DNA of 64,000 bases from Selaginella moellendorffii (GCF_000143415.4 NW_003314363.1:557400-621399), one strand, 5' to 3'; positions 20,877-32,175 are shown, counted from the first letter of the stretch. Notes: generated by a model not told the origin, from the sequence alone. A program made the numbers and translations.

Positions 20877-21740
20877 GCGCGCTGGTCATTCCTCTTCATG
20901 CACACCTGCGCCAACGAATAACTCGAGCAATAACTTATGGCGAGAGCGAAGAACAAAGAGATGAAGAAACTGGAAACACTCTTCCCATCCTACCCGCTAA
21001 CCAGTCTCTTGCCTTAAACTCAGAGGTTCAAGGCTTTGAAGAGGTTTGTGGTTCTACCTCGAATCACAGGAAGAGAAACAGGGTTGGGCGAAATTTCAAG
21101 TACGTATACAAAGAGCCCCAAGTCAAGTGGTGACGTTTGGAGATTCCATTTATTTCTTGTGTGTTGAATTGCTACTCTTCAGATACTGTCGGAACAAAAA
21201 TTGGGATGACACCGGACGATCAGCCTGATATCTCACCTTGTCAACTTTGTGGAGGACCTCGCATCTTTGAGTTCCCGGGGTGCATGTGTTAGGAGTTGCC
21301 TGTGTTAATCCTCGAATTTTGAATGCCAGGTTCTGCCGCAGATGCTCTATTACTTTGGACAACGAGCCGGATTCCCTTGACTGGGCCACGCTTACGGTTT
21401 AATCGTGTTCTAACTCTTGTGACGTGGAAGGCTGTTCATTTGCGTTCAGCTTCCAAGCTGAAGATGCAAGGATTTCGAAAGGAGAAAATTGCCAGATATA
21501 CAGGGAAAACCACTGCGCGTTTTCATTTTCCTTTTCCAGAAAGGTGAAGCATAAGTCACTCCGCAGTCTCAGGTTCCCGAGGAGACAATCGACGCGGTCT
21601 TCAAAGCAATCATCTCCAGAAATCGTTACTATGTTGGACTTATTGTAAATGGAATCTTGTTGCTAGTACTTTGGAAGTATCATCAGCATTTCACCGGTTG
21701 TCTCAGAGACGAGTGGCGCGGAGAACCTTCGGCAGGCGGC
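20877..21740 (+). pseudogene. Partial PDCD2 pseudogene (exons 6-9 and 3' flank)
   Basis: This stretch follows PDCD2 from within exon 6 (about 17070) through its 3' flank to about 18050, introns included, so it arose by DNA duplication and not by retroposition. Damage is clear: part of the exon 6 region is deleted, the intron and exon start after TTTGAAGAG are lost, several small deletions shift the frame, and the final exon has a stop codon where the parent has TAC (GGTTTAATCG versus GGTTTACTCG). It has no MYND finger and no start. It lies between the divergent RNase PH-like and GT77 genes, close enough to form part of their promoters. Confidence 0.85.
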
Positions 21741-21803
21741 AATCTCTTTTGACTTGGATATGTTGACTCGGTATGGATGGACTCGGTATGAGCACACGGG
21801 AAG

Positions 21804-23032
21804 ATGGATCCGGGTTTTGATGCTTCAAGAGGGCAACACCTCTTTGGACAGATCCATTTCTCAACCTCGGCAGCCAACATGAAGAGAACGAGCAAGCCTC
21901 CAGCGGTGTATGCTTCGGCTGTCTTCGTATTCATACTGCTTGCGCTGGTGGTTGTTTTGGGGCCATTTGATCTTGGATTTCTGTCAGGCCAGACTCTGGC
22001 TGGTTCGTCCAGATTTTTTGCAGCCACTCCCGAGAGCCTCGCAGCCAGCAATCAATTCGTAAGTAGCAAACTAAGGTCGAACGTATATTCGCTAACTCGT
22101 TTCCTTGCATAGACCGTGGAGGAGCTGAGAGGCTTGAATCAAGTGCTACACGATGCCAAGTTTGGTGACAACACGATAATTCTCACGCATCTCAACCAGG
22201 CCTGGGCAGCAAATGGCAGCATGATCGAGATGTTCCTTCGCAGCTTTCACGAGGGGATTGGGACAGAGGAGCTGCTGGATCATCTTGTCATTGTGGCACT
22301 CGACGAGCCTTCCTTTCAGCGGTGCGTCCAAGTTCACAAGCACTGTGTTGTTCTCAAGACCGAGGGAGTGGATTTCTCGGGAGATCAAAAGAGTTACATG
22401 GCTGAGGACTACTTGAAGATGATGTGGAGAAGGATTCAGCTGCTCAGTGTCGTCCTCGAGCTCGGCTACAGCTTCGTCTTCACAGTGAGCTCGAGAAGTT
22501 TTCCATTGACTTTTGCTTGAATGACGCGTTGTTTTTATCCTTCCAGGACACTGACGTGTTGTGGTTTCGCGATCCATTCCCTCGTTTCCATGCGGGTGCC
22601 GACTTTGAAATCGCCTGCGACAGATTCAATGGCGCCGATGCCGACTTGAGCAATCCAGTGAACGGAGGCTTCCTCCACGTCGTCTCCAACAGCAAGACAA
22701 TCTCGCTCTACAAGCTGTGGTACGAATCCCGTCTCAGGTTTCCGGGCAAGCACGATCAGCACGTCTTTGACGCGATCAAACTCAGCCCGGAGTTTGGAGC
22801 TCTGGGCTTGAACGTCCGGCTCTTGGGCACGGAGTATTTCGGCGGGTTCTGCGAGAAAGCAAAGGATCTGGACGTGGTTTGCACCATGCACGCCAATTGC
22901 TGCATCGGCCTGGAGAAGAAGATGATGAACCTGGAGCTGGTTGCCGAGGGCTGGAGCTTGTATAAGCTCATGACGCCGGATCAGAGGCAACACTTCCAAA
23001 TATCTTGGAGGGCTCCAGTGAACTGCCCATGA
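21804..23032 (+). CDS. Nucleotide-diphospho-sugar glycosyltransferase, GT77-like
   Basis: Exons 21804-22058, 22113-22484 and 22547-23032 (all phase 0, introns of 54 and 62 nt) encode 370 residues. A cytosolic N-terminus with several basic residues precedes one membrane anchor (about residues 33-58), the type II Golgi layout. The lumenal part has DTDVLWFRDPF (D210, D212), the DxD metal/nucleotide-sugar site, then NGGFLHVVSN, SLYKLWYESR and KHDQHVFDAI. This pattern fits plant proteins of the DUF271/GT77 group, whose members add arabinose, xylose or galactose to wall glycans or glycoproteins. The donor and acceptor cannot be named. A second in-frame ATG at residue 29 could also start the protein. 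It is divergent from the RNase PH-like gene. Confidence 0.88.
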
Positions 23033-23499
23033 ATTTTTTTATCCGAGCGTGTATTATATGGATCGAAATTCTTTTTGTGAAGGACAAGTTACATGTCCGA
23101 TTAAACTTGCCCTTTAGGGGCATTTGCTGCAAACGATTTTGAAAATAAAATAGCGGTTAAACCCGGGGAGATGGGATAGTCTTATAGAGCTGAATCCCTG
23201 GATCGAGATCCTGGAAAAGCAAGGACCCTCTTCAAATCGATCACTCCTTTTCATTTTTTCTAGCATGGGCTCTCCTCTCTGTTTTCCTGTTCTTGACTGG
23301 CAATGGAGGCAATTCTTCCCATCATTTGCGCGGCAATGCCACGTGGCGTGCTTACATTTCATAGTGAATAAAAAAACAATATGTTTCAAGTGACAACCCT
23401 AGGGGTAGGGGATAGTCTTATTCCCAGGATCTTTTCTTGAATTTAGGGCTACATATATGAGATGTATCGACTTCCAACGGCCGATATCTTGATCGGCGA
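23033..23499. other. Intergenic
   Basis: Nothing recognisable beyond the 3' flank of the glycosyltransferase gene. Confidence 0.45.
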
Positions 23500-24440
23500 G
23501 AATATGCGCCGATCGCCGTGTCAACGATCCGGGCGTTGGAGGGCTAGGGTTCTAGCGGGCATCGCCGAGGGCGCAGGGGATGGTGTAGAGGGCGCCAATC
23601 CGAGAGGCATGATTTCTTGCAGTCACTGGCCGAAATCCTTGCATGAATTGGCGCGGCAGACGTAGCCGGGGGCTTCCAGGATCTGGTGAGTGTCGCGTCT
23701 AGCAGTGCATTGATCCTCCACGGACGAGATTTCCTCGGGGACTTTCCCATCGATCACTGACTCCAGCTTGAGCGTGGATGGATCAAAGTCGAGGCAAGCA
23801 CAGCTCCCTTGCCGGATAACTCTATACTCTCCGGGAAGCAGAATGTCGATGAGATCAAGTTCTGGAATCCTAGCAGGTCGTCTAGCTTGTTATATGCGGA
23901 GAGATGGCAGCCGTCGAGCACCAGATAGCTCCCCAGATCCCAGATAAGTTTGTGCCGTTCCAGGGGAACGGGCGAAGCCAACGAGAGCGTGAGGCTGGAG
24001 CTCGAGATAAAAGCTTCCATGGCTTTCGTTTGTGGGAGAGGCGCTGGAGACAAGCTTTAGTATCTCGTTGACGAACAGCGAGTCCGTGGGGTGGTCGAAG
24101 CTCTGCCAGACTCCCTAGCCATTCCTGCGGAGGAGGACGAGGCATAGAACGCCATAGCCACAACTCCTGTTCCTTGGCCGGAGGTGTTGGAAGACCATAC
24201 CTGGAGAGGTCCCTGGCTCAGGACTAAGTTTCCATCGTCGCCAAATGCGAGGGTCGCGTCTGGGAAGGCTTGCCAGAAACTGGCAACGGTGGTGGAAGAG
24301 CTGCATTCGACGTCCTTGAAGTCGGGCTTCCAGATCGACAAGTAGAACGATGGCGGGTGCGAAGGCGGGTGGCAAAGCTGTCGGAGAAGCCCCTCATGAT
24401 CGTCAGGTTGGGAGCGACCGATGGATCGATCGTCCATTTC
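23500..24440 (-). pseudogene. Bulb-type (mannose-binding) lectin / EP1-like pseudogene
   Basis: On the minus strand the frames together recall a bulb-lectin domain of the S-locus glycoprotein or EP1-like type. One frame has FPDATLAFGDDGNLVLSQGP and VWSSNTSGQGTGVVAMAFY. A second takes over with LVLLRRNG, a stop, then VWQSFDHPTDSLFVNEILKL. A third fragment contains LDGCHLSAYNKLDDLLGF and another has an ESVIDGKVPEEISSVEDQC-like stretch. The frame change near 24120-24150 together with the in-frame TAG shows the gene is broken. Such lectins are secreted or form receptor-kinase ectodomains; no kinase part is seen here. The edges are approximate. Confidence 0.65.
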
Positions 24441-24871
24441 GAGTTGACAGGAACTTGGAAAAAATCGATTTTTCAATTTTCTTGAAGCAACCAAAGTGAG
24501 AGCGGGATCAAAACACTGGAGGACGAGAAAATCAATGTAAAAGCTGGAAGTTTTGCCACATGTTTAGCCATCTACGACAGGCTTATAGCATCCATCCGAA
24601 AACGACACTCCATTGGCTTGTCCGTGGAAGAGGAGGAAAGAGCTCGCCGAATCTAATCCTGTGATAAGTACAGTCCTCGCCAAAAGGAAAAACTTAAAAA
24701 AGTGCTCTCTCCATACCTCTAGAAGTTCTTTTGAGTTGATCCAGCCAACCTGCGACGAGTAGTTGTTGAAGAAACTTGGAAACTCTGTCCGTACCTCTAG
24801 AAGCTCGAGTTGGATCCACCAAGTTTACTTTGCTTTTCTTTTTTTGTGTTGGGGAGAAGGAATTACGGTTG
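24441..24871. other. Intergenic
   Basis: No gene. A short imperfect repeat, TACCTCTAGAAG, occurs near 24715 and 24793. Confidence 0.4.
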
Positions 24872-25866
24872 TCAAGGGACGCGAATGTAAGTTGCCCTGT
24901 GCTGCCGTGCACGAGTTGCTTTGAAGAAAGATGATGGCGAAGGTGGTTCGCGGTCAATTTTGTGAGGCGTCAATGAAGACTGCTCGTGCTTGCCACTGTC
25001 ACTTGTCAAGCTGCCCTTGATCTCTTCGCTTTCTTCCCGAATCACAACTTGACTGTAGTATGCGGGATCCACATTTTCTGGCGACTGTAAACTCGGTTGC
25101 AACTGCATTGCTTCGAAAGCACTGTTAGAGAAAACAGCAAGAGAAAGAGAGACACAAGGAGAGCACGAACCTGTGGAAAATGGCGCCTGTAGGCCTGAAG
25201 ACGTATTTGCGGAGAGGCTAAGCAATGAAGGAGCTCGAAAAACTTGGACTGGGCGAATAGAGAAGCGCGCTGCCAGAGAAGATACGTCAGGTCTTTGGCC
25301 TGTCCCCTCAGTTCACCCAATCTCCGATCAATTTCTGGTTCGTAGCTCGTCACAAACGGTTTCAAAAACGTCGTGTAAATGTAGTTTGTCCCCTGAAAGT
25401 ATAAATTCGATCTGGCTCCAGACAGTACAAACAAAAACTATAGCAAACCTTAGTCTTGGGATACCACAAGTAGACTATAAAAGCAAGCTTTGCTTCATTG
25501 TACATCGGAAGCCTGCAGGAAGCAAAGACACCTCAGACTGCTTGCTATCCTAGCTAGCTCTGGATATTACCAGGAAATGAGAGTGTCGGTTATTCTTTCC
25601 ACAAATGTCACCACCGCAATTAGCACCCTAGACAAACAAACTGGTTATAGCTGCAAAGAGAAAACAAGCTTCCAACAGTTACCAGTATTGGCACCAAAAC
25701 GTTTGTTCTTCCGCATCGGTTTTCCTGTTCTCGATGCTCTTAAAACACTCGTATGCAGGATAAACGTAGCCAAGGAACATCCTGAAAAGAAGACGACTGT
25801 GAAGAACATCCAGGAACCAAAACTCCAAAACACTTACGTGAGAGTTCTCATAATGAAAGACGCCAT
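24872..25866 (-). CDS. HVA22-like protein (TB2/DP1/REEP family)
   Basis: Six exons on the minus strand: 25838-25866, 25683-25781, 25571-25627, 25449-25512, 25171-25392 and 24872-25102. They give 233 residues and phases close. The N-terminus MASFIMRTLT leads to MFLGYVYPAYECFKSIE, then FWCQYWVLIAVVTFVERITDTLISWLPMYNEAKLAFIVYLWYPKTKG, the TB2/DP1/HVA22 signature with its two paired hydrophobic hairpins. A charged, disordered C-terminal tail follows, as in the HVA22i-k branch. These proteins shape ER membranes; several plant members respond to ABA. The last acceptor is uncertain, because two AG sites 18 nt apart (AACAG and ATGCAG) are available; the one that keeps frame was chosen. The gene follows ALS head to tail with only 304 bp between them. 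Confidence 0.88.
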
Positions 25867-26170
25867 CTCCCACAGCTCTACGCCCTGTTGCGATGTGTAC
25901 TCAAAACCCCGAGCTTTCTCCTTCGATGGAACTTTTTTCGTGTCCTCCTCTGCGAAGATCCATTCTAATCCCACATTTCAGCACGAAAACTCGTGCTTCC
26001 TGCAGAGCTAACTCGTCAACATCATCAGAAATCTCACAATGGCTTGGAGGGCGCGTCGGTTTCTTGCAACCGGCTGCAGCCGGTCTCTCTAACACGTGGA
26101 GCGAGATAGTTAGGTACAAACGTCGGGCCGTATATTCCTGCATCACCTCTACAACACCACTTTTCCTCAC

Positions 26171-28526
26171 TTACTCGTACTTTATTCTTCCATCGCCTTC
26201 GGTGATGATATCTTTGAATGACGCACCACCCGGTATCATCGGCAATACATGCTCCTGAGTGTTAAATCAATTGTTACTCTAGAACGAAAAGTAGCAAAAA
26301 TTCTAATTCTCCTTGCCTGATGAGGAACAATCACGTCCAGGAGATAAGGGCCGGGCGTTTGAAGCATCGTCAAGATTGCTTCCTTGAGGTCCGATTTCCT
26401 TGTTACTCGAGCAGAAGGCACCTGAGAAAAAAGTGAAATAAAAAAAGTCATTCGTGAAACCAGAGCGTAATTACACAAACATACTTTGCAAGCGTCAGCA
26501 AACTTACGGAAGTCAGGATAGATCTCTGCTTCCGCGTCGGGATCGCCCAAGTATGTGTGAGCTCGGTTTGCCTGAAACCAAATCATAACTGCCGATGCTT
26601 ATCAAAGTTGTCAAAGCAATACCTTGTAAAATCGATCCTCCCACTGTACAACCATCCCCAGGTGCTGGTTATTCAAGACCATTATCTTCACCGGCAGCTT
26701 CTCGACGTGGATTGTGGCCAGCTCCTAGCACACACAGAGTAAAAGATAAGTAACGATTTTGTCTTCGTAAGTTCAAGAGATGCACCTGAATGTTCATGAT
26801 AAAACTGCCGTCCCCATCGATGTCAACGACAGGAATACCAGGCGACGCAGCAGCCGCACCAAGTGCGGCAGGGAGCCCAAATCCCATTGCTCCGAGACCT
26901 GGCACATAAAGAAGAAAAAAAAGTTACAAGAGAGGTTTCTAATCTAGTAAGGATCAATCAAACTCTCACCTCCAGAAGTCAGCCATCGACGAGGTTCCTC
27001 GTGTTTACACCACTGCGCAGCCCACATCTGATGCTGTCCCACACCAGTGGAAATAATGGCGTTGCCTTGCGTTATCTCCGCCAGAGTTCGTATAGCATAC
27101 TGCGGAACGATGCAGTCGTTGTCAAAACACGGATACGTAAGCGGAAACTTTTGCTTCTGCTCTTGGAGCTCGTCCCTCCACGCTGAGAAATCCAGCTTCA
27201 TGTCCCTGCTCTTCAACATCCTGTTCAAGCCACGTAGAACCGGCTTCACATCGGACCATATCGATATATGCGGCTGCTTGTTTTTCCCAATCTCGGCCGA
27301 GTCGATGTCTACGTGAACAATGCTCGCCCTTCGCGCAAACATCTCGAGCTTCCCGGTTACACGGTCATCAAACCGGACACCAAAAGCCAGCAGCAAGTCG
27401 CAGCTATCGATCGCGTAATTGGCATACACGGTCCCGTGCATGCCCAGCATCTGAAGGCAGCGTTCGTCAGACTGAGGGAAGACTCCCAATCCCATCAACG
27501 TAGAGGCGAGTGGAATCCCAGTTTCTTCGACAAATTCCCTGACCTCCTCGCTAGAATCTATGCACCCCCCTCCGCAGTAAATCACTGGCCTCTTCGCCTC
27601 CTGGATGAGTCTGAGCACCTGTTCTAGCTGGGACGGCTCGGACACCCGGGGTGGCAGCCTTTGCACGTAAGCATCTAGCTTCATCTTCTGGGACCAGTCC
27701 GGGATGGAGAACTGCTGCTGGATGTCTTTGGGAATGTCCACAAGCACCGGCCCAGGCCTTCCAGACGACGCCAGAAAAAAAGCTTCCTTGATCACGCGTG
27801 GAATGTCCTCCACGTTCATCACCAGATAGTTGTGCTTGGTGATGGACCGCGTCACCTCTACGATTGGAGTCTCTTGAAACGCATCAGTGCCGATCATTCT
27901 TCGCGGCACCTGAGCATCCGAGAAAACAAGCTAGAAATGCTCCAAACTGTAGCTTCACATACCTGTCCAGTGATCGCCACGAGAGGAACGCTGTCGAGCA
28001 ATGCGTCGGCCAAGCCAGTGACCAAGTTGGTCGCTCCAGGCCCGGACGTAGCGATGCAAACACCGACTTTGCCACTCGACTTGGCGTAGCCCTCGGCGGC
28101 GAAGATCTCCCCTTGCTCGTGTCGGCAGAGGATATTGCGAATGCAAGTCGAGCGCGTCAAGGCCTGGTGAATCTCCATGGACGCGCCACCGGGGTAAGCA
28201 AACACCACATCTACACCCTGCCGCTCCAGGGCCTCGACAAGAACATCGCAGCCCTTTCGCGGCTCCGTGGCACCGTAGCGCGACTGGAAATCCATGGAAA
28301 CCAGCTGCTGCTGTTGCTTCTGCTCCTGGAGCTTGAGCGTCAGTGCTGGAGATCCATTCCCAGCGCCCGCACTCGCGATTTGCTCCGGTTGCGAATGGGC
28401 GGCGACGTACCTGCGATTGACGCAGCGGCGTGGACGATTCGCACAGCATTGGAAGCGCCGCGAGCTCACGGTGAGGAGATCACGCGGCATTCTCTCGCTC
28501 GCCGCGGTCAGCTTGCCGAAATCCAT
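26171..28526 (-). CDS. ALS: Acetolactate (acetohydroxyacid) synthase catalytic subunit
   Basis: Seven exons on the minus strand: 27963-28526, 26970-27909, 26786-26898, 26623-26724, 26485-26571, 26317-26421 and 26171-26254. They give 664 residues and phases close. This thiamine-diphosphate enzyme makes acetolactate or acetohydroxybutyrate, the first common step to Val, Leu and Ile, in plastids. The first ~80 residues look like a transit peptide. Visible signatures: [15 protein letters not shown], the catalytic Glu in [20 protein letters not shown] (P190, matching Arabidopsis P197), [15 protein letters not shown] motif [18 protein letters not shown] (W567, matching W574). The residue matching S653 is Gly (G646). 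Intron 6 starts with GC, not GT. Many angiosperm ALS genes lack introns, so seven exons are notable. Confidence 0.96.
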
Positions 28527-28809
28527 CGGCCCCGCTCGCCGCCAGCCCTATCCCCTGTTCTAAAACCTTCAGCCCTAAGCCACGTGGAAAACGCCAGTTA
28601 CAAAAACGTGGCAAAATGTCATTGGCTTACCTTTTATCCTTTATTTACTTGCTCAAGGGTAAAGGAAAGCATGCTAGGGCTGACGTTATATCCTCGTAAG
28701 CTTGAAACAAGCTTTGACCGTTTCGCTACAGACGACAAATTCAAACAATGCTAACGCAAATGCCGTGTAAGAGTTCTTGGATAAGTTCCAACACACCACA
28801 TCGCACGAC

Positions 28810-28817
28810 TATATAAA
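28810..28817 (+). promoter_or_regulatory. TATA box of first CVNH gene
   Basis: TATATAAA, 95 nt before the start codon. A matching TATATAA precedes the second copy, 114 nt from its start. Confidence 0.6.
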
Positions 28818-28911
28818 CCCCACAAACTCGATCATGCAATTACAATCATTCAATCCATCTATCTATCATCTAAAGCTATTCTTCAGTGCTGTCTTCCATA
28901 AGTTCTTGATC

Positions 28912-29340
28912 ATGGCATCCACTCGCGATATCCTCATTGTCTTCAGCATGCTCATCGTGGTTAGCCAGGTAATTCTTTTCTTGAAAACAAAGAATGGAAT
29001 AAGAATTGTAGAGGTTTCTGGTGAAATTTTGCAGGCCAGTTGCCATTTCTCTTCGTCTTGCACCGAGATTCGCTTCTACGGCAACATCATGTCCGCGAAT
29101 TGTAGGACGGATGCTGGCAAAGTGGTGAGGAGCTCCATCGATGTGAACGAGTGTGTGGGAGTCGACTATTCGGGCAAGCTCGATTGCTCCTCCAACTTTG
29201 TTCCCAGATGCCACAACGTTGCATTCAATGGGATCACAATGGCTGCCACCTGCAAAGATGGCTATGGACATGAGGTCTTCTCCAACCGGGCCCTGGACGA
29301 ATGCATTGGCAACGATGACGGTCACCTCATTTGTTGCTAG
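28912..29340 (+). CDS. Secreted cyanovirin-N homology (CVNH) lectin, copy A
   Basis: Exons 28912-28968 and 29035-29340 (phase 0) encode 120 residues. Exon 1 is the signal peptide core (MASTRDILIVFSMLIVVSQ). The mature part has two pseudo-symmetric repeats, as in cyanovirin-N: CTEIRFYGNIMSANC...SSIDVNECVGVDYSGKLDC and CHNVAFNGITMAATC...NRALDECIGNDDGHLIC. The spaced Cys pairs and the (S/R)xIDxNxxVxxxDGxL pattern are family features. CVNH proteins bind high-mannose glycans. They are known from cyanobacteria, fungi and ferns, and are often antifungal or storage-like in plants, though the role here is unknown. It has more Cys than cyanovirin-N, including a terminal CC. ATG 28912 matches the start of copy B. 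Divergent from ALS across 385 bp. Confidence 0.85.
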   Translation: MASTRDILIVFSMLIVVSQVILFLKTKNGIRIVEVSGEILQASCHFSSSCTEIRFYGNIMSANCRTDAGKVVRSSIDVNECVGVDYSGKLDCSSNFVPRCHNVAFNGITMAATCKDGYGHEVFSNRALDECIGNDDGHLICC

Positions 29341-29360
29341 AAACAGCCATCTTCTCATAA

Positions 29361-29610
29361 GAAATTGGATTCCATCAGTCTGGAGCAAAGATAAATCATT
29401 TGATTGCTTAAGAAGTTTGGATCCATTACGTAAAGTTTGTGTGGTTTGGAAATAAAATCATTTTGTAAACGTATTTCCTTATAAAAATGTCACATTGCTG
29501 TACTCATAGAAGTGTCGAGAAGAATTGGATTCTATCAGTCCGGGCATAGATTTTATCATTGCTAGCAGATGTTTGGATCCAATACGTGGAAATAGAATAC
29601 TTTTTGAGAG
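29361..29610 (+). repeat. Local tandem duplication in CVNH spacer
   Basis: The stretch beginning AGAATTGGATTCCATCAGTC near 29361 recurs in altered form near 29520 (TCTATCAGTC version), each followed by GTTTGGATCCA-TACGT. This is a partial copy of the 3' flank of CVNH copy A. Confidence 0.6.
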
Positions 29611-29875
29611 CACACAAGATCATGCAAACTCCACTTTTGCTTGTCAATTCACTTTGCCAACAAAGACCATCCTCTTGGCTAGAGCGTGCATCATGTCAAA
29701 CATAGTTTCTTGGGTCAAGAATAACCCACAAGTTCAATCAAGTGTCCGTAGTCATTTTGTTTTTGTCTTTCGGAAAATGCTTAGTCGCAAAACTCAAGAA
29801 TGATGATAGCTAGCACCAAATGCCGTGTCGGTCTTTGGGATAGGCTCCAACTCATGGCATGACACGGATCCGGAC

Positions 29876-29882
29876 TATATAA
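29876..29882 (+). promoter_or_regulatory. TATA box of second CVNH gene
   Basis: TATATAA in the same promoter context as copy A. Both are preceded by a shared AAATGCCGTGT motif about 60 nt upstream (near 28757 and 29818). Confidence 0.55.
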
Positions 29883-29989
29883 GCCCAGGGAAGCTCTGGA
29901 ATGATCATTCAAGCCTTCTTCTTCAGTATATAGCACTCTTAAGAGCTCGCTCTTCATATATCACTTTGATTTCTTTTACCTGTACTACC

Positions 29990-30402
29990 ATGGCATCCAT
30001 CCGCGAGATCATCGTCGTCCTGTGCATGCTCATCGTCACAATCCAGGTAATCTTTGAGAGTTTGATATCGATTGATAGTTTGGCCATGGGTTCCTTCAGG
30101 CTTGCCAGTTCTCTTCGTCTTGCACGGGGATTAGCTTCGATGGCCACACCATGCACGCGAAATGTAGAACTCCGTATGGGAAGCATGTCAAGAGCTCCAT
30201 CGATGTGAGCCAGTGCGTGGGAGTCGACTACACGGGCAAGCTCGATTGTTCCTCCAACTTTGCTGCCAAATGCGGTGATGTTGAGTTCAATGGGATCACC
30301 ATCGGTGCTCGTTGTGCCACTGCCAAGGGCTACAAGCGCTTCTCCAACCGCGCGCTGGACGATTGCATTGGCAATGTCGATGGCAAACTCACTTGCTGCT
30401 AA
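29990..30402 (+). CDS. Secreted cyanovirin-N homology (CVNH) lectin, copy B
   Basis: Exons 29990-30046 and 30100-30402 (phase 0) encode 119 residues, a tandem paralogue of copy A with the same intron position right after the signal peptide (MASIREIIVVLCMLIVTIQ). The two repeats read CTGISFDGHTMHAKC...SSIDVSQCVGVDYTGKLDC and CGDVEFNGITIGARC...NRALDDCIGNVDGKLTC, ending in CC. The NVDGKL of the second repeat is very close to the NIDGTL of cyanovirin-N. Promoter and 3' parts are also shared with copy A, so the whole unit (about 1.07 kb) was duplicated. The protein should enter the secretory pathway. Sugar specificity cannot be read from the sequence. Confidence 0.85.
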
Positions 30403-32175
30403 AAAGTTGGATGAGCATTTGAATAAACTACGCTGGTTTTATTAAACTAAAACTTTGTGAATCGTTTGATCAATATCTGGGCCTTCGCTTCTGTGCTTTC
30501 TTCTAGCTATGGCGTCCACAGCTTTTTCCGAAGGCCTCGAAACCTGGAAAAAGGAGATAAACGAGAAGAAACTGGCTTGAAAGGAGCTTTAGCTCTCGTG
30601 CCAACGAATTTTCAACAAACGAGAGATTTTTTCGAAGTCTCTCACAGTAGTGGAGGAAAGCTTGTAACTTACTTACAATATGTTGAAGTCCAGAAGGCCG
30701 TGCTGCAACTGTCGTTGGAGGAAAAAAACTGAAAGGCTTGAATGAGCACCTTTTAAGACTTGTAATTCTTTTCTGAGAAAAGAAGAAACTATAGTCCAGA
30801 AAGAATCCTTCCATTGCAAAAAGTATATTGATAAAATTCACCAGCCATGTGGTATATTGACTATTGCTTTGTGGGCCATGAAACTTTACGCACCATCATT
30901 GAAAAGAAAATAAAAAAGCAGTTTCTATACTACCACTCCTTTTTAGGGTTAAAATAGGTGTAGGGTTTTGTTAGATAAATTTTGGGTACATGAAGAGGTT
31001 TTTATTTCAGAATAAGGTAGATTTATCAATAGTAATGGCACTTAGATTGCTGCAATTGATTATATCCAAAAAGTAAAGTGGGTTGGAAGTAAAGTTGGGA
31101 GTTTGTAAATTGCTTTCTATACATCTATTAGATTAGAGATTTAAATTGATTTTTGTGAAATAATCCCAAAAGATTAAAGAGTTCTTGACTTTGAAGATGG
31201 AAAAGTTGTAAATATCACATTCTCTCAAGAAAGTAAGTGGGTAATAAATGGCAATAGATTTTAATTAATGATTTTAGTGTGGCAATTGTTCAAGTTAAGT
31301 TAACAATAAAATAATGATAATGTGATAAAATTCAAGTTGTTTGTATGTAAGCTTATAAATTTAGACTTTTTAATAGGTTACCAAATATCCTAAAACTCTT
31401 AATTGATTAAAAAAAGTGTATTTTTATTATGGGCCTTTTCCCTTTATATTTGAACTTTTACAAATTAGTTTTTGCCAGATGTCAATCTCAATATATAATG
31501 TGATTCACTAAACCAACTAATAAAGTCAATTCCCAAAAAGTTCTTTAATATTAAATATAAACTCCTATTTTTAAACTTTCAAGAAGGTCATCTAACCTAA
31601 TATTATTTAAATCCAAGGATGTTTAACCTCAATTATCTTAACACTTTTAATCAATTAAAAAAAAAGGGTGCACTTTTGTTCATAAGCTCTCTCCCTTTAT
31701 ATTTAAATCTTTATAAATTGTATTTTAAGTCATTCTCTTTAATTACTTCCAAAATCATCAACTAAGATAACATACCATTCTACCAAGTTAAATTGAAATT
31801 TCACTAGTACAAAAGAAAGCAAAGTTCTTCAATATAGATCACAAATCACAAATCAGTAGATCACAAATTAGTGAATTAGCTAAAACTTGCTTGCTGGATT
31901 AAGGTGATAAAAAAAAGTAAAAAAAATTGTCCTAAACTTTGGTAATAAGCATCCACCACAACCAGTAAATGATAAATATATTTCTATAAGTTTTAAAATG
32001 TTTAACTTTTTTATTTTATAGTGTTTTCAATTGTAGTACCACAACCTAAAAAAATCACAATAGATAAAGTCTTCAAAGCAATAGGGTGCTTGAATCTTTT
32101 AATATATATGTATCTATACATTTAAGATCTGTTATTTTTTATACCATAAATAGATATATAAAAGTTAAAATTTAT
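30403..32175. other. AT-rich spacer without genes
   Basis: Strongly AT-rich from about 30900 on. No credible gene. Two related stretches near 31385-31490 and 31630-31740 share TTCCCTTTATATTTGAA/TAAA-type text preceded by AAAAAA-GTG, so a diverged tandem unit of about 250 bp is present. Confidence 0.5.

Noticed and set aside
27864-28754. A 296-codon plus-strand frame across ALS exon 1
   Set aside because: Antisense shadow of ALS; the ALS strand carries all conserved residues.
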